DNA of 64,000 nucleotides from Mycolicibacterium sp. CBMA 247 (GCF_009729095.1 NZ_VTGX01000001.1:2268025-2332024); one strand, 5' to 3'. Shown: positions 9,016-18,908, numbered from the stretch's first letter. A program made the numbers and translations. Notes: generated from the letters alone by a model not told the origin.

Positions 9016-9512
9016 TTCCCCACCAGCACTGCCACCACGAGGTGGTAACCCGACGCCGACTCATAGAGATGGCTGACACCGAAATCGGTGTAAGAGCAGT
9101 CCGGAATCGCGTCACGGCCCTGAATGAGCAGACCTTTGATGGCTTTGCCCTCGTCTTGCCCGGCACCCTGCAGCGACATGACCTTATCGGCATCGATGCC
9201 AAGGTCTCTAGTGACTGCGACAGGATGTGGCTCGTCGATCGGGACGTTTTCGGAGGTGTGGCTGAGGAAGGTGAAGGTGGAGCGATTGACGATATCGGCG
9301 GCGTGTTCGACCGCGGGGTTGTACTTCAGCGGACCGCACGATGCGCCCTCGCGGGCCGCGGACACCGCTTGTGCGACCTCAGGGGCAGCGTCGGCAGCGG
9401 CCGGAACTACGAACACCGCGCCAACCCCTAGAGCCGCGATCAGCGCAGCGAAAGCGTTGCGCGCCTTGGGAATAAAGTGAACGCGTCCTAAACGGAACGC
9501 AGTTGTGACCAC
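9012..9512 (-). CDS. Secreted CAP-like domain protein
   Basis: A 166-residue exported protein. The GTG at 9512 is preceded by GAGGAG at six bases and is followed by a hydrophobic segment ending VVPAAADA, a signal peptide. The mature part (REGASCGPLKYNPAVEHAADIVNRS, then FLSHTSENVP) resembles a truncated cysteine-rich secretory (CAP/SCP) domain of the sort found in many small mycobacterial proteins. A frame extension to 9632 is possible but overlaps the preceding gene. The function is unknown. Confidence 0.65.
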   Translation of the reverse strand: MVTTAFRLGRVHFIPKARNAFAALIAALGVGAVFVVPAAADAAPEVAQAVSAAREGASCGPLKYNPAVEHAADIVNRSTFTFLSHTSENVPIDEPHPVAVTRDLGIDADKVMSLQGAGQDEGKAIKGLLIQGRDAIPDCSYTDFGVSHLYESASGYHLVVAVLVGK

Positions 9513-9522
9513 TTGTGACTCC

Positions 9523-10152
9523 TCAGCCGCAGACATGGGAGCGATGAATCTTGCTGCCCCAGTGCAGCATCCGCTGGTAGGAGGGGCCGGTGAACCAGGT
9601 CGGCTGCCGGGCCTTGAGGCCGTTGCTGACATTCGACATCTGCTGCCACAGCCCGTAGAAACTATCCCCCTGGTAGATAGGGAAATACATGTCGCCCGCG
9701 TGGTCGTAGCTTTGGGTGAGAGCCTGGACGCGCGGGGTTAGGTAGCTCAGCGATTGGTCGAGATTGGCGATCACAATATCGGCCTGTTGCCCTACACCGT
9801 CGCCATCGAACGCACCGTTATGCCGAATGACGTTGCCGTTGAGGCCTTCGATTTGATGTCTCACCACGTCGTATTGTGCGTCAAACCACTGGCACATTTC
9901 CCGCTCGGCATTGATATCAGTGTCTGTCACATTCTGCTGCAGCTGGTCGAACGGGAACGGAAACTGTGGTTGCCAACTATTGGCCACGGGCGTCACCACG
10001 AGGAGTCGCTGCGGTTGGTCGTATTGAGCGACTGGGTCGTAGCCACTGACGGGATCGGCACCGGCCGGCACAGCCATGGCCACAGTCCCGTAGGACATGG
10101 CGACGGCGGTGACAATCAATGACTTTGAAAGCCGCCGCATCTTACTTCGCAC
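9523..10152 (-). CDS. Secreted hypothetical protein, mce-associated
   Basis: A 209-residue exported protein. I choose GTG 10152, which has GTAGGAG eight bases upstream; ATG 10140 and an upstream ATG at 10179 are alternatives. A signal peptide (SLIVTAVAMSYGTVAMAVPAGA) precedes the mature chain, which has the segment QFPFPFDQLQQNVTD and a C-terminal HRSHVCG. No family is recognised. It lies 38 bases after the Mce-associated membrane protein gene, in the same transcription direction as mce. Confidence 0.6.
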   Translation of the reverse strand: MRSKMRRLSKSLIVTAVAMSYGTVAMAVPAGADPVSGYDPVAQYDQPQRLLVVTPVANSWQPQFPFPFDQLQQNVTDTDINAEREMCQWFDAQYDVVRHQIEGLNGNVIRHNGAFDGDGVGQQADIVIANLDQSLSYLTPRVQALTQSYDHAGDMYFPIYQGDSFYGLWQQMSNVSNGLKARQPTWFTGPSYQRMLHWGSKIHRSHVCG

Positions 10153-10190
10153 GAGCGAATCTCCTACCCTCCCAGACATACCGAATACCG

Positions 10191-10838
10191 CTACTTGCCT
10201 AGAGCGGAGTCGATGCCGCCAACGTCGGTGATTTGCCAGTTGTTATTGCTATCGATCGTGACGCTGTAGGTCGCGGTGGACTGCAGTCCGTCAGGAGCCT
10301 GGACTGTCTTTGTCAGGACGCTGACAAAAGAGTCCACGGTGTAGACACCGCCAACGTCGGAGCGAACTTTGGTGGCCAGCGGCCTGGCCGTCGACTTCCA
10401 TTGCATTGGCGTCAGCACCTGCTCCATCGAGTCGGCGGCCTTGGACAGCTTGTCTTTCAGCTCGGGCGACGTCCCGTTGACCAGTTTGATTTTCCAGGCG
10501 CCGAAGTCCTGGTAGTCCATGTGCGCGGCGTTGACCGCGTAGTCAGCCGCGACCTCTTCGGCTCGGTTCCGGCTGCTCGCATCGTGGGCTTGCGCGTCGA
10601 GTTTTCCCCGCGCGTCCATATATAGCCAGCCCAGTACGCTTGCGGATCCAGCCAGCACGCATATCAACACCGCGACGATGGCGGTGCGCAGCGAGAACGA
10701 CACTTGCCTGGATATCTTGGCCGGCCGTGCGGCGACTTCTGCGCCCTCGGTCGTATCTGAGCGGTTGGTCTCTGCGTCAGAGTCGTCGTTGTCGGCAGTG
10801 GACGCCGGGTTTTCGATCTCGGTGTCAGTCAGGGACAT
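10191..10838 (-). CDS. Mce-associated membrane protein
   Basis: A 215-residue protein with a charged acidic N terminus, one transmembrane helix (about residues 50-72, TAIVAVLICVLAGSASVLGW) and an extracytoplasmic domain with the alternating pattern typical of Mas proteins (RAEEVAADYAVNAAHMDYQD, then VSVLTKTVQ). Mas proteins are encoded next to mce operons and stabilise or assist the Mce transporter. It follows mceF by 42 bases on the same strand. Confidence 0.82.
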   Translation of the reverse strand: MSLTDTEIENPASTADNDDSDAETNRSDTTEGAEVAARPAKISRQVSFSLRTAIVAVLICVLAGSASVLGWLYMDARGKLDAQAHDASSRNRAEEVAADYAVNAAHMDYQDFGAWKIKLVNGTSPELKDKLSKAADSMEQVLTPMQWKSTARPLATKVRSDVGGVYTVDSFVSVLTKTVQAPDGLQSTATYSVTIDSNNNWQITDVGGIDSALGK

Positions 10839-10880
10839 CAGGTTTCCTCGTTCGGGTTCTTGGTCGGGATAGGCCGCGAT

Positions 10881-11837
10881 CTAGTTATCGGGGACGGTGA
10901 CATGAAGGGTGATCGCTCCCTCCTCAGGTATGCCCGACAGTGCGTTCGAAAGGATCTGAGCGGTATCGAAATTCATCAGCGCACCTCCGATGCCCTGAAA
11001 CTGTGGCAGCAGCGCATTCCCGACGACTTTGAGATCGGATGCGCTCGCGTCCAGAAACTTCTGTATCCGCACGATGAAATCACCGAACTTTTGCATATTC
11101 GTCGGGTTATTCCACGCGATTGCGTTCATCATGGCAGTGAGGGACTCTGCAACGCCGCGCCCGGCTGCCCGTAGCGGCTCATCCACCGCGGCCAGTTTGG
11201 GGCCGACCCAACCAGCGTCGCGCAGCAGGGTCTGGAAGTTGTCAAGCACCTCCTGACCCTTTCCGTTCATACCCACCACCATGTTTCGGGTAAGCAGGCT
11301 GGCCCGTGACAGATTCGGCAGTACTTGGCCAGGGTCGGGGAGGCCGGCGTCAGCCTCATTGACGATACGTTTGAGCTGTTCGGGGTCCATCTGGTTGAGC
11401 ACTCGGACCACGCTGGTTGCCAATTGGGAGATCGACGGGGGCACAGTGACCGACTCGGTCGCGATGCGTTGTCCGTCGGTCAGCACCGGGCCCTCGTCGG
11501 TCCGGGGAAGGAATCCGACGTAGGCTTCACCCAGGGCGGACAAGTTGTCCAACCGGACATCGCTATCGACGGGGATCCGCTGGCCACCGTTGATATAGAA
11601 GTGGATGGTGGCGTCGTCGACCGACGACGAGATGCCGGTGATCTCACCGATGGGCACTCCGCGCAACAGCACGCTGGAGCCGACCACGAGGCCTTTGACG
11701 TCTGGCACTGCCATCGACAGGTTGATACGTCGTTCAGGCGGGCCCATCCGCAGGCCGAACGATCCAACATAGACGGACGCGATGGCGATGATCACGGCGA
11801 ACGCGACGAATGAGGCGATGTTTTTGGCTGCCCTCAT
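10881..11837 (-). CDS. mceF: Mce family protein MceF
   Basis: The sixth Mce subunit, 318 residues. An N-terminal membrane helix (FVAFAVIIAIASVYVGSFGL) is followed by the MlaD/Mce domain with the hallmark VKGLVVGSSVLLRGVPIGEI and a long helical C-terminal part that forms the lipid tunnel. The ATG at 11837 overlaps the mceE stop as ATGA. The Mce1-6 hexamer with YrbE permeases imports lipids or sterols across the envelope. Confidence 0.9.
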   Translation of the reverse strand: MRAAKNIASFVAFAVIIAIASVYVGSFGLRMGPPERRINLSMAVPDVKGLVVGSSVLLRGVPIGEITGISSSVDDATIHFYINGGQRIPVDSDVRLDNLSALGEAYVGFLPRTDEGPVLTDGQRIATESVTVPPSISQLATSVVRVLNQMDPEQLKRIVNEADAGLPDPGQVLPNLSRASLLTRNMVVGMNGKGQEVLDNFQTLLRDAGWVGPKLAAVDEPLRAAGRGVAESLTAMMNAIAWNNPTNMQKFGDFIVRIQKFLDASASDLKVVGNALLPQFQGIGGALMNFDTAQILSNALSGIPEEGAITLHVTVPDN

Positions 11838-12829
11838 GGTGTTGCTCCCAGCATCCGCAGGACGTCCTGTACGTTTCCGATCATTTCGCGGCCGTCGGGC
11901 CCGGTAATTGAGGTGATGTTGATCGCCGGATTCTTGTCGACCGGAAGGAAGTCGTTGATGAACAACTCCCGCCATGCTGGTGCTTCGCGTTCGAAGTCCC
12001 ATTTGCTCTGCTGTACCGCGCCGACGGCATTGGCCATTGAGTTCAGGAAAGGCACCAGCCAGAATCCACCGCTGTAGATGCTGCCCATGGCGGGCAGCAC
12101 TGTGCTGATATAACTCAAGGCAATAGTTGAGCGGTCAAAACCCGTCATGCCTAGGGGCGAGAACCAGTACTGGTACACGGGCAGGTTGCGGTGAATCACG
12201 TCCACAGTCCCGGTGACTCCGTCGAGCCATTTGTCAACCGTGTCGATGTTGTTGGATAAATCGGATAGGTCCAGCGCGACGCGGCTGACCATGTTGCGCA
12301 GATCCCCACCTTTTGCGGGGGTCACGTGGTTCAAGCCGATGATGGTGTTCTGTGCTCGCTGAATCGCTCCGCTGCCGACGAAGTTCGCCAAGTTGGCAAG
12401 TGTGTCTTCGAGTTGCGGCGGAGAAGTGGTCTGAGTCAATGGGATTCGGCCTCCGACTGGAACCGCCGGGGCCGTGTCACCGGCAGTCGGGCGCTCCAGC
12501 GCGAGGTAGGTATCGCCAAGCACTGTCGACTGCTGCAGGGTCGCTCGGATGTTGGACGGGACAACGACTCCGTCGTCGATCTGCGAGGTGACGTCAACAT
12601 GATCGCCCTTGAGATCGACCCGGGTCACGACTCCGACGGTGGTGCCGTCCTGTACGACCTTGGCGCGCTCCGGCAGATTGAGCACGTTGGCGAACTCGAG
12701 GACGACGTCGTAACCGTCGCGGTGGTTGCCTCCCGGTTGCGGTAAGGCGTCGACTGTGATCGAAGCGCACGAGGACATCAGTGTGGCTGCGACTGCGCCT
12801 ACGATCACCGTGCGTACCCGGCGGCTCAC
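11834..12829 (-). CDS. mceE: Mce family lipoprotein MceE
   Basis: A 331-residue Mce subunit. The N-terminal TLMSSCAS is a lipobox, as expected of MceE (LprK/LprN type). The Mce core reads VLNLPERAKVVQDGTTVGVV. The GTG at 12829 overlaps the mceD stop as GTGA, which fixes the start. It is the fifth mce gene of the operon. Confidence 0.88.
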   Translation of the reverse strand: MSRRVRTVIVGAVAATLMSSCASITVDALPQPGGNHRDGYDVVLEFANVLNLPERAKVVQDGTTVGVVTRVDLKGDHVDVTSQIDDGVVVPSNIRATLQQSTVLGDTYLALERPTAGDTAPAVPVGGRIPLTQTTSPPQLEDTLANLANFVGSGAIQRAQNTIIGLNHVTPAKGGDLRNMVSRVALDLSDLSNNIDTVDKWLDGVTGTVDVIHRNLPVYQYWFSPLGMTGFDRSTIALSYISTVLPAMGSIYSGGFWLVPFLNSMANAVGAVQQSKWDFEREAPAWRELFINDFLPVDKNPAINITSITGPDGREMIGNVQDVLRMLGATP

Positions 12830-13947
12830 TGGTGACTCGCTTGTTGGAGCACGTATTGCAGTAGCGCGATATCGACGGCATACGGTTGACCGTTGACGTC
12901 GGCGCAGCTGCCGGGCATTGAGGCGTTCATCGCGCCGCACAACGCCAGCCCGTCATGCGTGGCCACCCGGAACAGTGGCGGCCGATAGGCGATGTTGAAG
13001 GTACCGAACTGCTTGGCGTTGAAATGATTTGCCGCCGTGTTGATCCACCATGGCACCCCGTTGAACAAGCTCGCCAGGGCGTTAGCGTGCGGGCTGGTCT
13101 TGCGCAGCGCGGCGCTCACCGTGTCCAGCGTGATCTGCGTTTCGTCACCTAGCCTGGTCTCCACCACAGCAACCGCCTCAATGAGGGGACCGAGCCTACC
13201 GATGCCGCGCGGGCCAGCTAGGCGCTGAGCACCGTCCAACGCTTTCGCGGCGTCGACGGTAGTGTCGGGCGCGTCCATGAGAATTTCCTTCAACGGCCCT
13301 CTGATCTCTTTCAACGCGGTGGTCAGTGTTCCAGCGTTGCCAACGATCGAGCCGATATCGCTGATCGACTGGTCTGGGCTGTCGAGCAGAGACGATGTCA
13401 GCGTCAGCAGCTGCCCGACACCAACACCGTTGTTGTGTGCCAAATGATCCACCCCCCGAATGGTGTCGGCGACGTTGGTGGACCCGCTGTCGTTGATCGC
13501 GTTGATGAAGGTGTCAGCGGATCCGATCACCTCCGACAACGATTTCGGCGATACCGACCGGTCCAGCGGGATGCAACCGGTGGGGTCCATCCGCGGCCCG
13601 CCGGCATAGTTGCCCACTAGTTCCAGCGAACGGTCCGCCAGGATCGACGGGGACCGGATGATCGCCTTGACGTCACTGGGCAGTTCGCGCTGTTCGCTCA
13701 GCGTGAAGTCAACGCGAACCTGCTTGGCACCTGCTTGGATACCGGTGATCTTGCCGATTTGATAACCCATCTGGGTGACCGGATTATCTGCATACAGGCC
13801 GATCGTGTCGGGCAGGAACGCGCAGTATGAGGCATCATGCCGGGTCTGGGCTTCGGATGCGCATGACGCGCTCACCCCGACGACCGCGGCAGACACAGCG
13901 GCGACCGCAATGGCTCGCCGGACTCGGTGGTTGCGGATGGTGCGCAT
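12826..13947 (-). CDS. mceD: Mce family protein MceD, with lipobox-like N terminus
   Basis: A 373-residue Mce subunit in the fourth operon position. After MRTIRNHRVRRAIAVAAVSA it has VSASCASE, which looks like a lipobox, unusual for MceD, whose family normally has a plain membrane anchor. The Mce core reads GLYADNPVTQMGYQIGKI. The ATG overlaps the mceC stop by one base (TGATG). Order in the operon supports the D assignment. Confidence 0.85.
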   Translation of the reverse strand: MRTIRNHRVRRAIAVAAVSAAVVGVSASCASEAQTRHDASYCAFLPDTIGLYADNPVTQMGYQIGKITGIQAGAKQVRVDFTLSEQRELPSDVKAIIRSPSILADRSLELVGNYAGGPRMDPTGCIPLDRSVSPKSLSEVIGSADTFINAINDSGSTNVADTIRGVDHLAHNNGVGVGQLLTLTSSLLDSPDQSISDIGSIVGNAGTLTTALKEIRGPLKEILMDAPDTTVDAAKALDGAQRLAGPRGIGRLGPLIEAVAVVETRLGDETQITLDTVSAALRKTSPHANALASLFNGVPWWINTAANHFNAKQFGTFNIAYRPPLFRVATHDGLALCGAMNASMPGSCADVNGQPYAVDIALLQYVLQQASHQ

Positions 13948-14909
13948 CAGCAGGAACTCCCAGGCATCGGAATACACAGGTCGGTGGCGAGCAGTTCGGG
14001 TCGGGCATTCTGGGCGTCTAGGACACGTTCGACCTTGTCGCGGATCCGGCGCAGTCGGGGCACGATGCGGCTGTTGTCGTCCACCCACCTGCGCGCCCGG
14101 TCCTGCCATAGACGAATCTTCTGGATGAATTCCTCGCGGTGGCCAACCCAGAACGTGCCGAACGGCTCCAGGAATGCATCACCAATATCACCCATACCGC
14201 TGAGCGCACCGGCGAACCCTTTGCCGTACACGACAAGTGTCTGCTCCAGAATGGAGATATTGGCGACCAGCTCCTTCAGCTTGTCGCGGTAGTCGGCCAG
14301 CGACTCGATGTACTCATCAGACAGATTGAGGATCTGCGAGATCTGTCCGCGTTGCTTGTCGATCGTCTGGGTCAGCGCGTTGCCGGCGTCGACGATCGCC
14401 GTCAGGGTATCGGTGTTGGTCCCGTTGAGCCCTGCCTGGATCTCGTCGAGTGATTCGCGGATCGGTTTCGGGTTGACGCGCTCGGTGACCTTTGTCGCGT
14501 CGGCCAGTGTCTTCATCAGGTTGTAGGGCATCGTCACGCGCTCGACTGGAATGGGGTTCTGCCCCAACGGCTTATCACCGAGTGATACCAGGTTAACGTA
14601 GTAGCCACCGACCACGGTTAGCATGCGTACCTGGACCTGGGACTGATCCCCGATGAAAGCATCCTTGTCTACCGTGGCTCGCACCCTGACCCGGTTTGGC
14701 TCGATCGACATACCCTCAACCTTGCCGACGGTGATACCGGCGATGCGCACGCCGTCACCCGGGCGCACCGACGCGGCATCATCGGTGTAGAACACCACCT
14801 TTCGCTGATTCGGCGGGCTGATATAGACCGCCGCCGCGGTCACCGCCAGCACCGCCACCATGGCCAGCGTCGTCACACCCAAGAACATCGAATTCTTGAG
14901 CATCTTCAT
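13947..14909 (-). CDS. mceC: Mce family protein MceC
   Basis: A 320-residue Mce subunit. It has an N-terminal transmembrane helix (GVTTLAMVAVLAVTAAAVYI) and the core SVRPGDGVRIAGITVGKVEG. ATG 14909 overlaps the mceB stop as ATGA, so upstream in-frame codons are not used. The C-terminal half is helical and ends with PMPGSSC. Confidence 0.9.
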   Translation of the reverse strand: MKMLKNSMFLGVTTLAMVAVLAVTAAAVYISPPNQRKVVFYTDDAASVRPGDGVRIAGITVGKVEGMSIEPNRVRVRATVDKDAFIGDQSQVQVRMLTVVGGYYVNLVSLGDKPLGQNPIPVERVTMPYNLMKTLADATKVTERVNPKPIRESLDEIQAGLNGTNTDTLTAIVDAGNALTQTIDKQRGQISQILNLSDEYIESLADYRDKLKELVANISILEQTLVVYGKGFAGALSGMGDIGDAFLEPFGTFWVGHREEFIQKIRLWQDRARRWVDDNSRIVPRLRRIRDKVERVLDAQNARPELLATDLCIPMPGSSC

Positions 14910-15913
14910 CGGTTGCACAGGATCACCCTCTGACCGTTGAGCAAAACATCCATGGATTCGGGCAACTGAGCGCGTCCCCGCGAACAAGGCAGCGGAGTGC
15001 CCGGATCAGCCGGTGGCTGGACGTTGTCCCAAATGACCGGAACCCTCTTGAATGCATCGGTGTAGTCGTCGAACACGGTTATGGCTCGGTCGATTCCCTT
15101 GTCCATATCCGCCTTACCCGGCGCAAACCCGGCGTTCTCCAGCAAGCGCACCGCCGCGGAAGTGAACCCCGGCCCGTACAACTCAGACTTGCGGAACTCG
15201 TCAAGCACCATCAGGGTGGCTGCGATCGGCCGGTTCACCCAGTCCAGTATCTGCACAAGGTCTTTCGAATGCCCGCCGAACGTGTCAGCGATGGCACTAA
15301 GATTGCTCATCAGTGTGGCAACCACCTGCTGACGGTCGGCCACGAACTCCGTGAGTTTGTGGATGCTGTCGAGCATAGGACCGAGACCACCGCCGTCGCC
15401 CTGTAGAAACGATGCCGCGTTATCGGTGAACGTGTCGATATCGTTGGGGCTCAACGTTGCAAGGACCGGTTGCAGGCCATTAAACAGTGTAGTGATGTCA
15501 AATGATGGCTGGGTCATTCTCAGCGGGATTCGGCTCACCACGTCAGTTGCGGTGGCCTGCTCAGCCGGGTTGGCGACATCCAGGTACCGCAGGCCGGTCA
15601 GCGCCTGGTACTTGATCGCCAGCCGCGTGGCGGGCACCACGGCATACCGCTTGTCCAGACTGATATCCACCTCAGCGAAGCTCTGGCCGGTCTTGCGCAC
15701 CAGCCGCATATCCTCGACCTTGCCGACACGTACTCCACGGACACGCACGTCAGCGTCAATGTGAAGACCAGAAACATCGGTGAACTCGGCTGTATAGGAG
15801 CGTGTTTCGATGGCCACCGGCTGCCGTAGAACATTGACGATCAAGATGAACACGACGGCGGCAAGCGCGCTAACGACCAGAAACCGCCACAGCGCAGCCC
15901 TAGGTTTAATCAC
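14906..15913 (-). CDS. mceB: Mce family protein MceB
   Basis: A 335-residue Mce subunit. A membrane helix (FLVVSALAAVVFILIVNVL) precedes the core DVSGLHIDADVRVRGVRVGK and the beta-strand pair with GLRYLDV. ATG 15913 overlaps the mceA stop as ATGA. It is the second Mce gene of the operon. Confidence 0.9.
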   Translation of the reverse strand: MIKPRAALWRFLVVSALAAVVFILIVNVLRQPVAIETRSYTAEFTDVSGLHIDADVRVRGVRVGKVEDMRLVRKTGQSFAEVDISLDKRYAVVPATRLAIKYQALTGLRYLDVANPAEQATATDVVSRIPLRMTQPSFDITTLFNGLQPVLATLSPNDIDTFTDNAASFLQGDGGGLGPMLDSIHKLTEFVADRQQVVATLMSNLSAIADTFGGHSKDLVQILDWVNRPIAATLMVLDEFRKSELYGPGFTSAAVRLLENAGFAPGKADMDKGIDRAITVFDDYTDAFKRVPVIWDNVQPPADPGTPLPCSRGRAQLPESMDVLLNGQRVILCNR

Positions 15914-16995
15914 GGTCCCCCCATTGCATTGATCGGAGCCTGCACACCGGGAATCTGGTCGAGCACGATGCGCACCTGCAGCGCACGCTGCTCCGGCGAG
16001 CCGCTGTAGAGCTTTTCGAATCTGGTACGTAGTTCCACCAGCGTGTCGTTGAGCCCCACCGGCGTGATCAGACCCGGCACGGTGTCGGTGACCGATTGGA
16101 GCATGTTGACCATCGGCAGCAGGTCACCCGGGTGCGACGACAGCAGTTTGCCGAGCGCGCCGAAGAATGCTCCTGCAGCCAAATGTAGCGTCGCCCTGGA
16201 CCGAGTCTGGAAGTATTCGTCGCTCTGCAGTTGGCCAGGCTCAGCCGTCACCGGAACAATGTCCTGCTGCGGCAGTGCATCTTTGGCGCTTACGTTGAAC
16301 GTCACGAAGCCTGAGTCCTGGTTGAGGCCATAGCCGGCAGCGGTCACCGCATCCGCGAACGCCGGGAACGCCACGCTAATACCGGTGGTGATTCGCAACA
16401 GCTGCTCGGTACTGACCGTTTGCACCTTGGCTACCGACTGCGCCGCAGTCATCATCGATTCGATCAATGGGTTGAGGCCATCGGTGTAGCGGGTGGCCCG
16501 GTTTATCACATCGACCAGTTGCGGCGTCACCACATCACCGGTGATCTCACCCATCCGCGACAGCAGTGCCTGCAACGTAGAGTTGCCGGTCGGTACCGTG
16601 CTGATTTGTGCACCGTCGTGCAGCCGCCGGCCGTGCAGGCCGGCCACCAGGTTGATACCTGTGACACCAAAATAATTGGCCGGTCGAAAGTCCACACCAA
16701 GCGTGTCGGTCAGCTCCGCGGTCGGGGCGGCCTCCAGATCAGCTTTGAGCTGAACATTGCCGCTGGGAAGGCTTGAGACGGCCGTGACCTTTCCCACCGT
16801 GACCCCGTGCATCATCATCGGGGACCCGGCGGTTACCCCCTGACCGACATACGGCAGGTCCATTACGACGGAGATGCGGCCGGCCGGCCGGCCGCCGAAC
16901 GGATTGAACACGACAAGTAAGCACACCGTGGCGAAACACGACATCACCACCAGACCAATGACCGTCAGCCTGCGCGCCTCGGCTGCCGCCGACAT
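15910..16995 (-). CDS. mceA: Mce family protein MceA
   Basis: A 361-residue Mce subunit, the first of six. It has a helix (LTVIGLVVMSCFATVCLLVV) and the core YVGQGVTAGSPMMMHGVTVG. I use ATG 16995; a TTG at 17007 closer to the GGGGAG ribosome site is a possible alternative. The gap to yrbEB is 23 bases. Confidence 0.88.
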   Translation of the reverse strand: MSAAAEARRLTVIGLVVMSCFATVCLLVVFNPFGGRPAGRISVVMDLPYVGQGVTAGSPMMMHGVTVGKVTAVSSLPSGNVQLKADLEAAPTAELTDTLGVDFRPANYFGVTGINLVAGLHGRRLHDGAQISTVPTGNSTLQALLSRMGEITGDVVTPQLVDVINRATRYTDGLNPLIESMMTAAQSVAKVQTVSTEQLLRITTGISVAFPAFADAVTAAGYGLNQDSGFVTFNVSAKDALPQQDIVPVTAEPGQLQSDEYFQTRSRATLHLAAGAFFGALGKLLSSHPGDLLPMVNMLQSVTDTVPGLITPVGLNDTLVELRTRFEKLYSGSPEQRALQVRIVLDQIPGVQAPINAMGGP

Positions 16996-17018
16996 ACGGA
17001 ATAGCAACGCTGCTCCCC

Positions 17019-17891
17019 TTACCCCTTGAACACGAATTCTGGACGCAGGCCCCACAGCATGACGGTGGTCACGAAATCCAGCATCATGATCGTCACGAGA
17101 CTTGCCCGGATCGCCCGCCCCGACGCCTCGCCCACACCGACAGGTCCGCCAGATGCGAAATACCCGTAGTAGCAATGGATCAGCGTGACCGCGGTGCAGT
17201 AGACAGTGGCCTTCAGCAATGAAGCTGCGATATCTGCCGGGGTTAGAAACTCGACAAAATAGTGATGGTATGTGCCGCCCGGCTGCTCGTAGAAGATTCG
17301 GATCACTATGTCGCAGGTCAGGAAGCTCACCACCAGGGTCAGCAGAAAACCCGGAATGACACACATCAATCCGCCGATTACACGCGTACCGACCACAAAC
17401 GGAATCGACCGCAACCCCATCGCCTCGGTGGCGTCGATCTCATCGGCGATACGCATGGACCCGATCTCGGCGGTCATCCGACACCCCGCCTGAGACGCGA
17501 AGGCCACGCCGGCGACCAGCGGGGCCATCTCGCGGACATTTCCCCAGCCACCGATGATGCCGGCCAGTGGTCCGAGTCCAATGAGGTTCAGTGTGGCGAA
17601 GGCCTCGATCGCAACGATGCCACCAACGGTGATACCAAGAACAGCCAGTACACTGATAACACCGCCATCGACGATGACCGACCCGCGCCCCCAGGCCAGG
17701 CTGTTCATCACCTGCAGCGTCTCACGCCGATACCGGCGCACCGTGATGGGAAGCAGCCACGCTGTCTGCGCGATGAACGTCGCCAATTGTCCGACGGATC
17801 GGAACGGCTCTTGCAGCATTTTCATGGGCCTGAACCACGTGCCGAAAAACGCTGAGGGGGCGGCACCACGGTGCTGCGCCGGCGCCGTCAC
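17019..17891 (-). CDS. yrbEB: MlaE/YrbE-type permease, YrbEB
   Basis: A 290-residue integral membrane permease with five to six hydrophobic segments and the conserved GCRMTAEIGSMRIADEIDAT loop of MlaE/YrbE proteins, which contacts the ATPase. It pairs with YrbEA as the membrane core of the Mce importer. The GTG start directly abuts the TAA of yrbEA. Confidence 0.92.
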   Translation of the reverse strand: MTAPAQHRGAAPSAFFGTWFRPMKMLQEPFRSVGQLATFIAQTAWLLPITVRRYRRETLQVMNSLAWGRGSVIVDGGVISVLAVLGITVGGIVAIEAFATLNLIGLGPLAGIIGGWGNVREMAPLVAGVAFASQAGCRMTAEIGSMRIADEIDATEAMGLRSIPFVVGTRVIGGLMCVIPGFLLTLVVSFLTCDIVIRIFYEQPGGTYHHYFVEFLTPADIAASLLKATVYCTAVTLIHCYYGYFASGGPVGVGEASGRAIRASLVTIMMLDFVTTVMLWGLRPEFVFKG

Positions 17892-18878
17892 TTACGCCAC
17901 CGCCATCGGAAAGAACATCGTCTGCAACTGGGTGATCCCAAGATTGACGACCACGATGAGGATGACGTTCAGCACCACTGAGGCATTCACCGCATCGGCC
18001 ACCCCACGTGGCCCCCCTTTGGCCTCCATGCCACGCTGACACGAGATTACTGCGACGATCGCGGCAAAAAAGAACCCCTTAATGAGGGTGAACCACAGAT
18101 CTACCATTTTGGCGAACGACCCGAACGACAGCCAGAAACTTCCCGGTGTGACACCACTGACCGTCGTCGCGATAACAAATGCCGCACCGACCCCCATCGC
18201 AATGACAATCACTACGAGAATGGGCGTAATCAACTGCAGGGCAAGGAATCGCGGAACCACGAGACGACGCACCGGATCAATCCCCAACGTCCGCAATGCA
18301 TCTAACTCCTCTCGAATTGCACGCGCGCCGAAATCAGATGCAATTGCGGCAGCTGCCGCACCACCCATCAGCAGACCCGCTGTGACCGGAGCGCCCTGGC
18401 GCAGCACGGCCACCCCCGTAACAGACCCCACCAACGAATTAGCACCTACCTCACTGACGAGGCCCGAGATCTGTACGGCCACCATCGCGCCGAACGGTAT
18501 CGCCATCAGCATCGCCGGCAACGCAGTCACCTTAAGCAGCGTCCAAACCTGAACGATGAGCTCTCCGAATGGCAGCCGCAATGTCGCTACGTCGATCACG
18601 GCGTACCGGAGTACCGATACCGCTAGCAACACACCGCGCCCGGTTGTCTCAGCACTGCGCACAGGAATGGAAGCAATCCGTGAAATAAACTTAGCCGCAG
18701 CGGAATTGGCCAACATCGCGAATCCATTCAAAGCGCAGCCTCGGCGCGGCTGTACTGCGCCGATGCTATCTGCTTTTGCCGCAGAGCGTTCGAGCATCGA
18801 GGCACCTACCAGGGCACGCGTTCCTCCGTCGACAGACTCCCTCACGTCGTCTCGTTCCTGCTCGAGAAATCCTGTCAC
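17892..18878 (-). CDS. yrbEA: MlaE/YrbE-type permease, YrbEA
   Basis: A 328-residue permease. The conserved loop reads DFGARAIREELDALRTLGI, followed by the typical LVVPRFLALQL. I start at GTG 18878, which has GGAAGG six bases upstream; the frame is open to 18908. The N terminus is about 60 residues longer than the usual YrbEA before the homologous part (MLANSAAAKF). A 26-codon frame starting at MSKAGANEK ends in a TGA that overlaps this GTG and might couple translation. It is the first gene of the mce operon. No mceG-type ATPase gene is nearby. Confidence 0.88.
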   Translation of the reverse strand: MTGFLEQERDDVRESVDGGTRALVGASMLERSAAKADSIGAVQPRRGCALNGFAMLANSAAAKFISRIASIPVRSAETTGRGVLLAVSVLRYAVIDVATLRLPFGELIVQVWTLLKVTALPAMLMAIPFGAMVAVQISGLVSEVGANSLVGSVTGVAVLRQGAPVTAGLLMGGAAAAAIASDFGARAIREELDALRTLGIDPVRRLVVPRFLALQLITPILVVIVIAMGVGAAFVIATTVSGVTPGSFWLSFGSFAKMVDLWFTLIKGFFFAAIVAVISCQRGMEAKGGPRGVADAVNASVVLNVILIVVVNLGITQLQTMFFPMAVA

Positions 18879-18908
18879 AATGCGCCTTCCGCAGAGCAGG
18901 CCCGCCAT

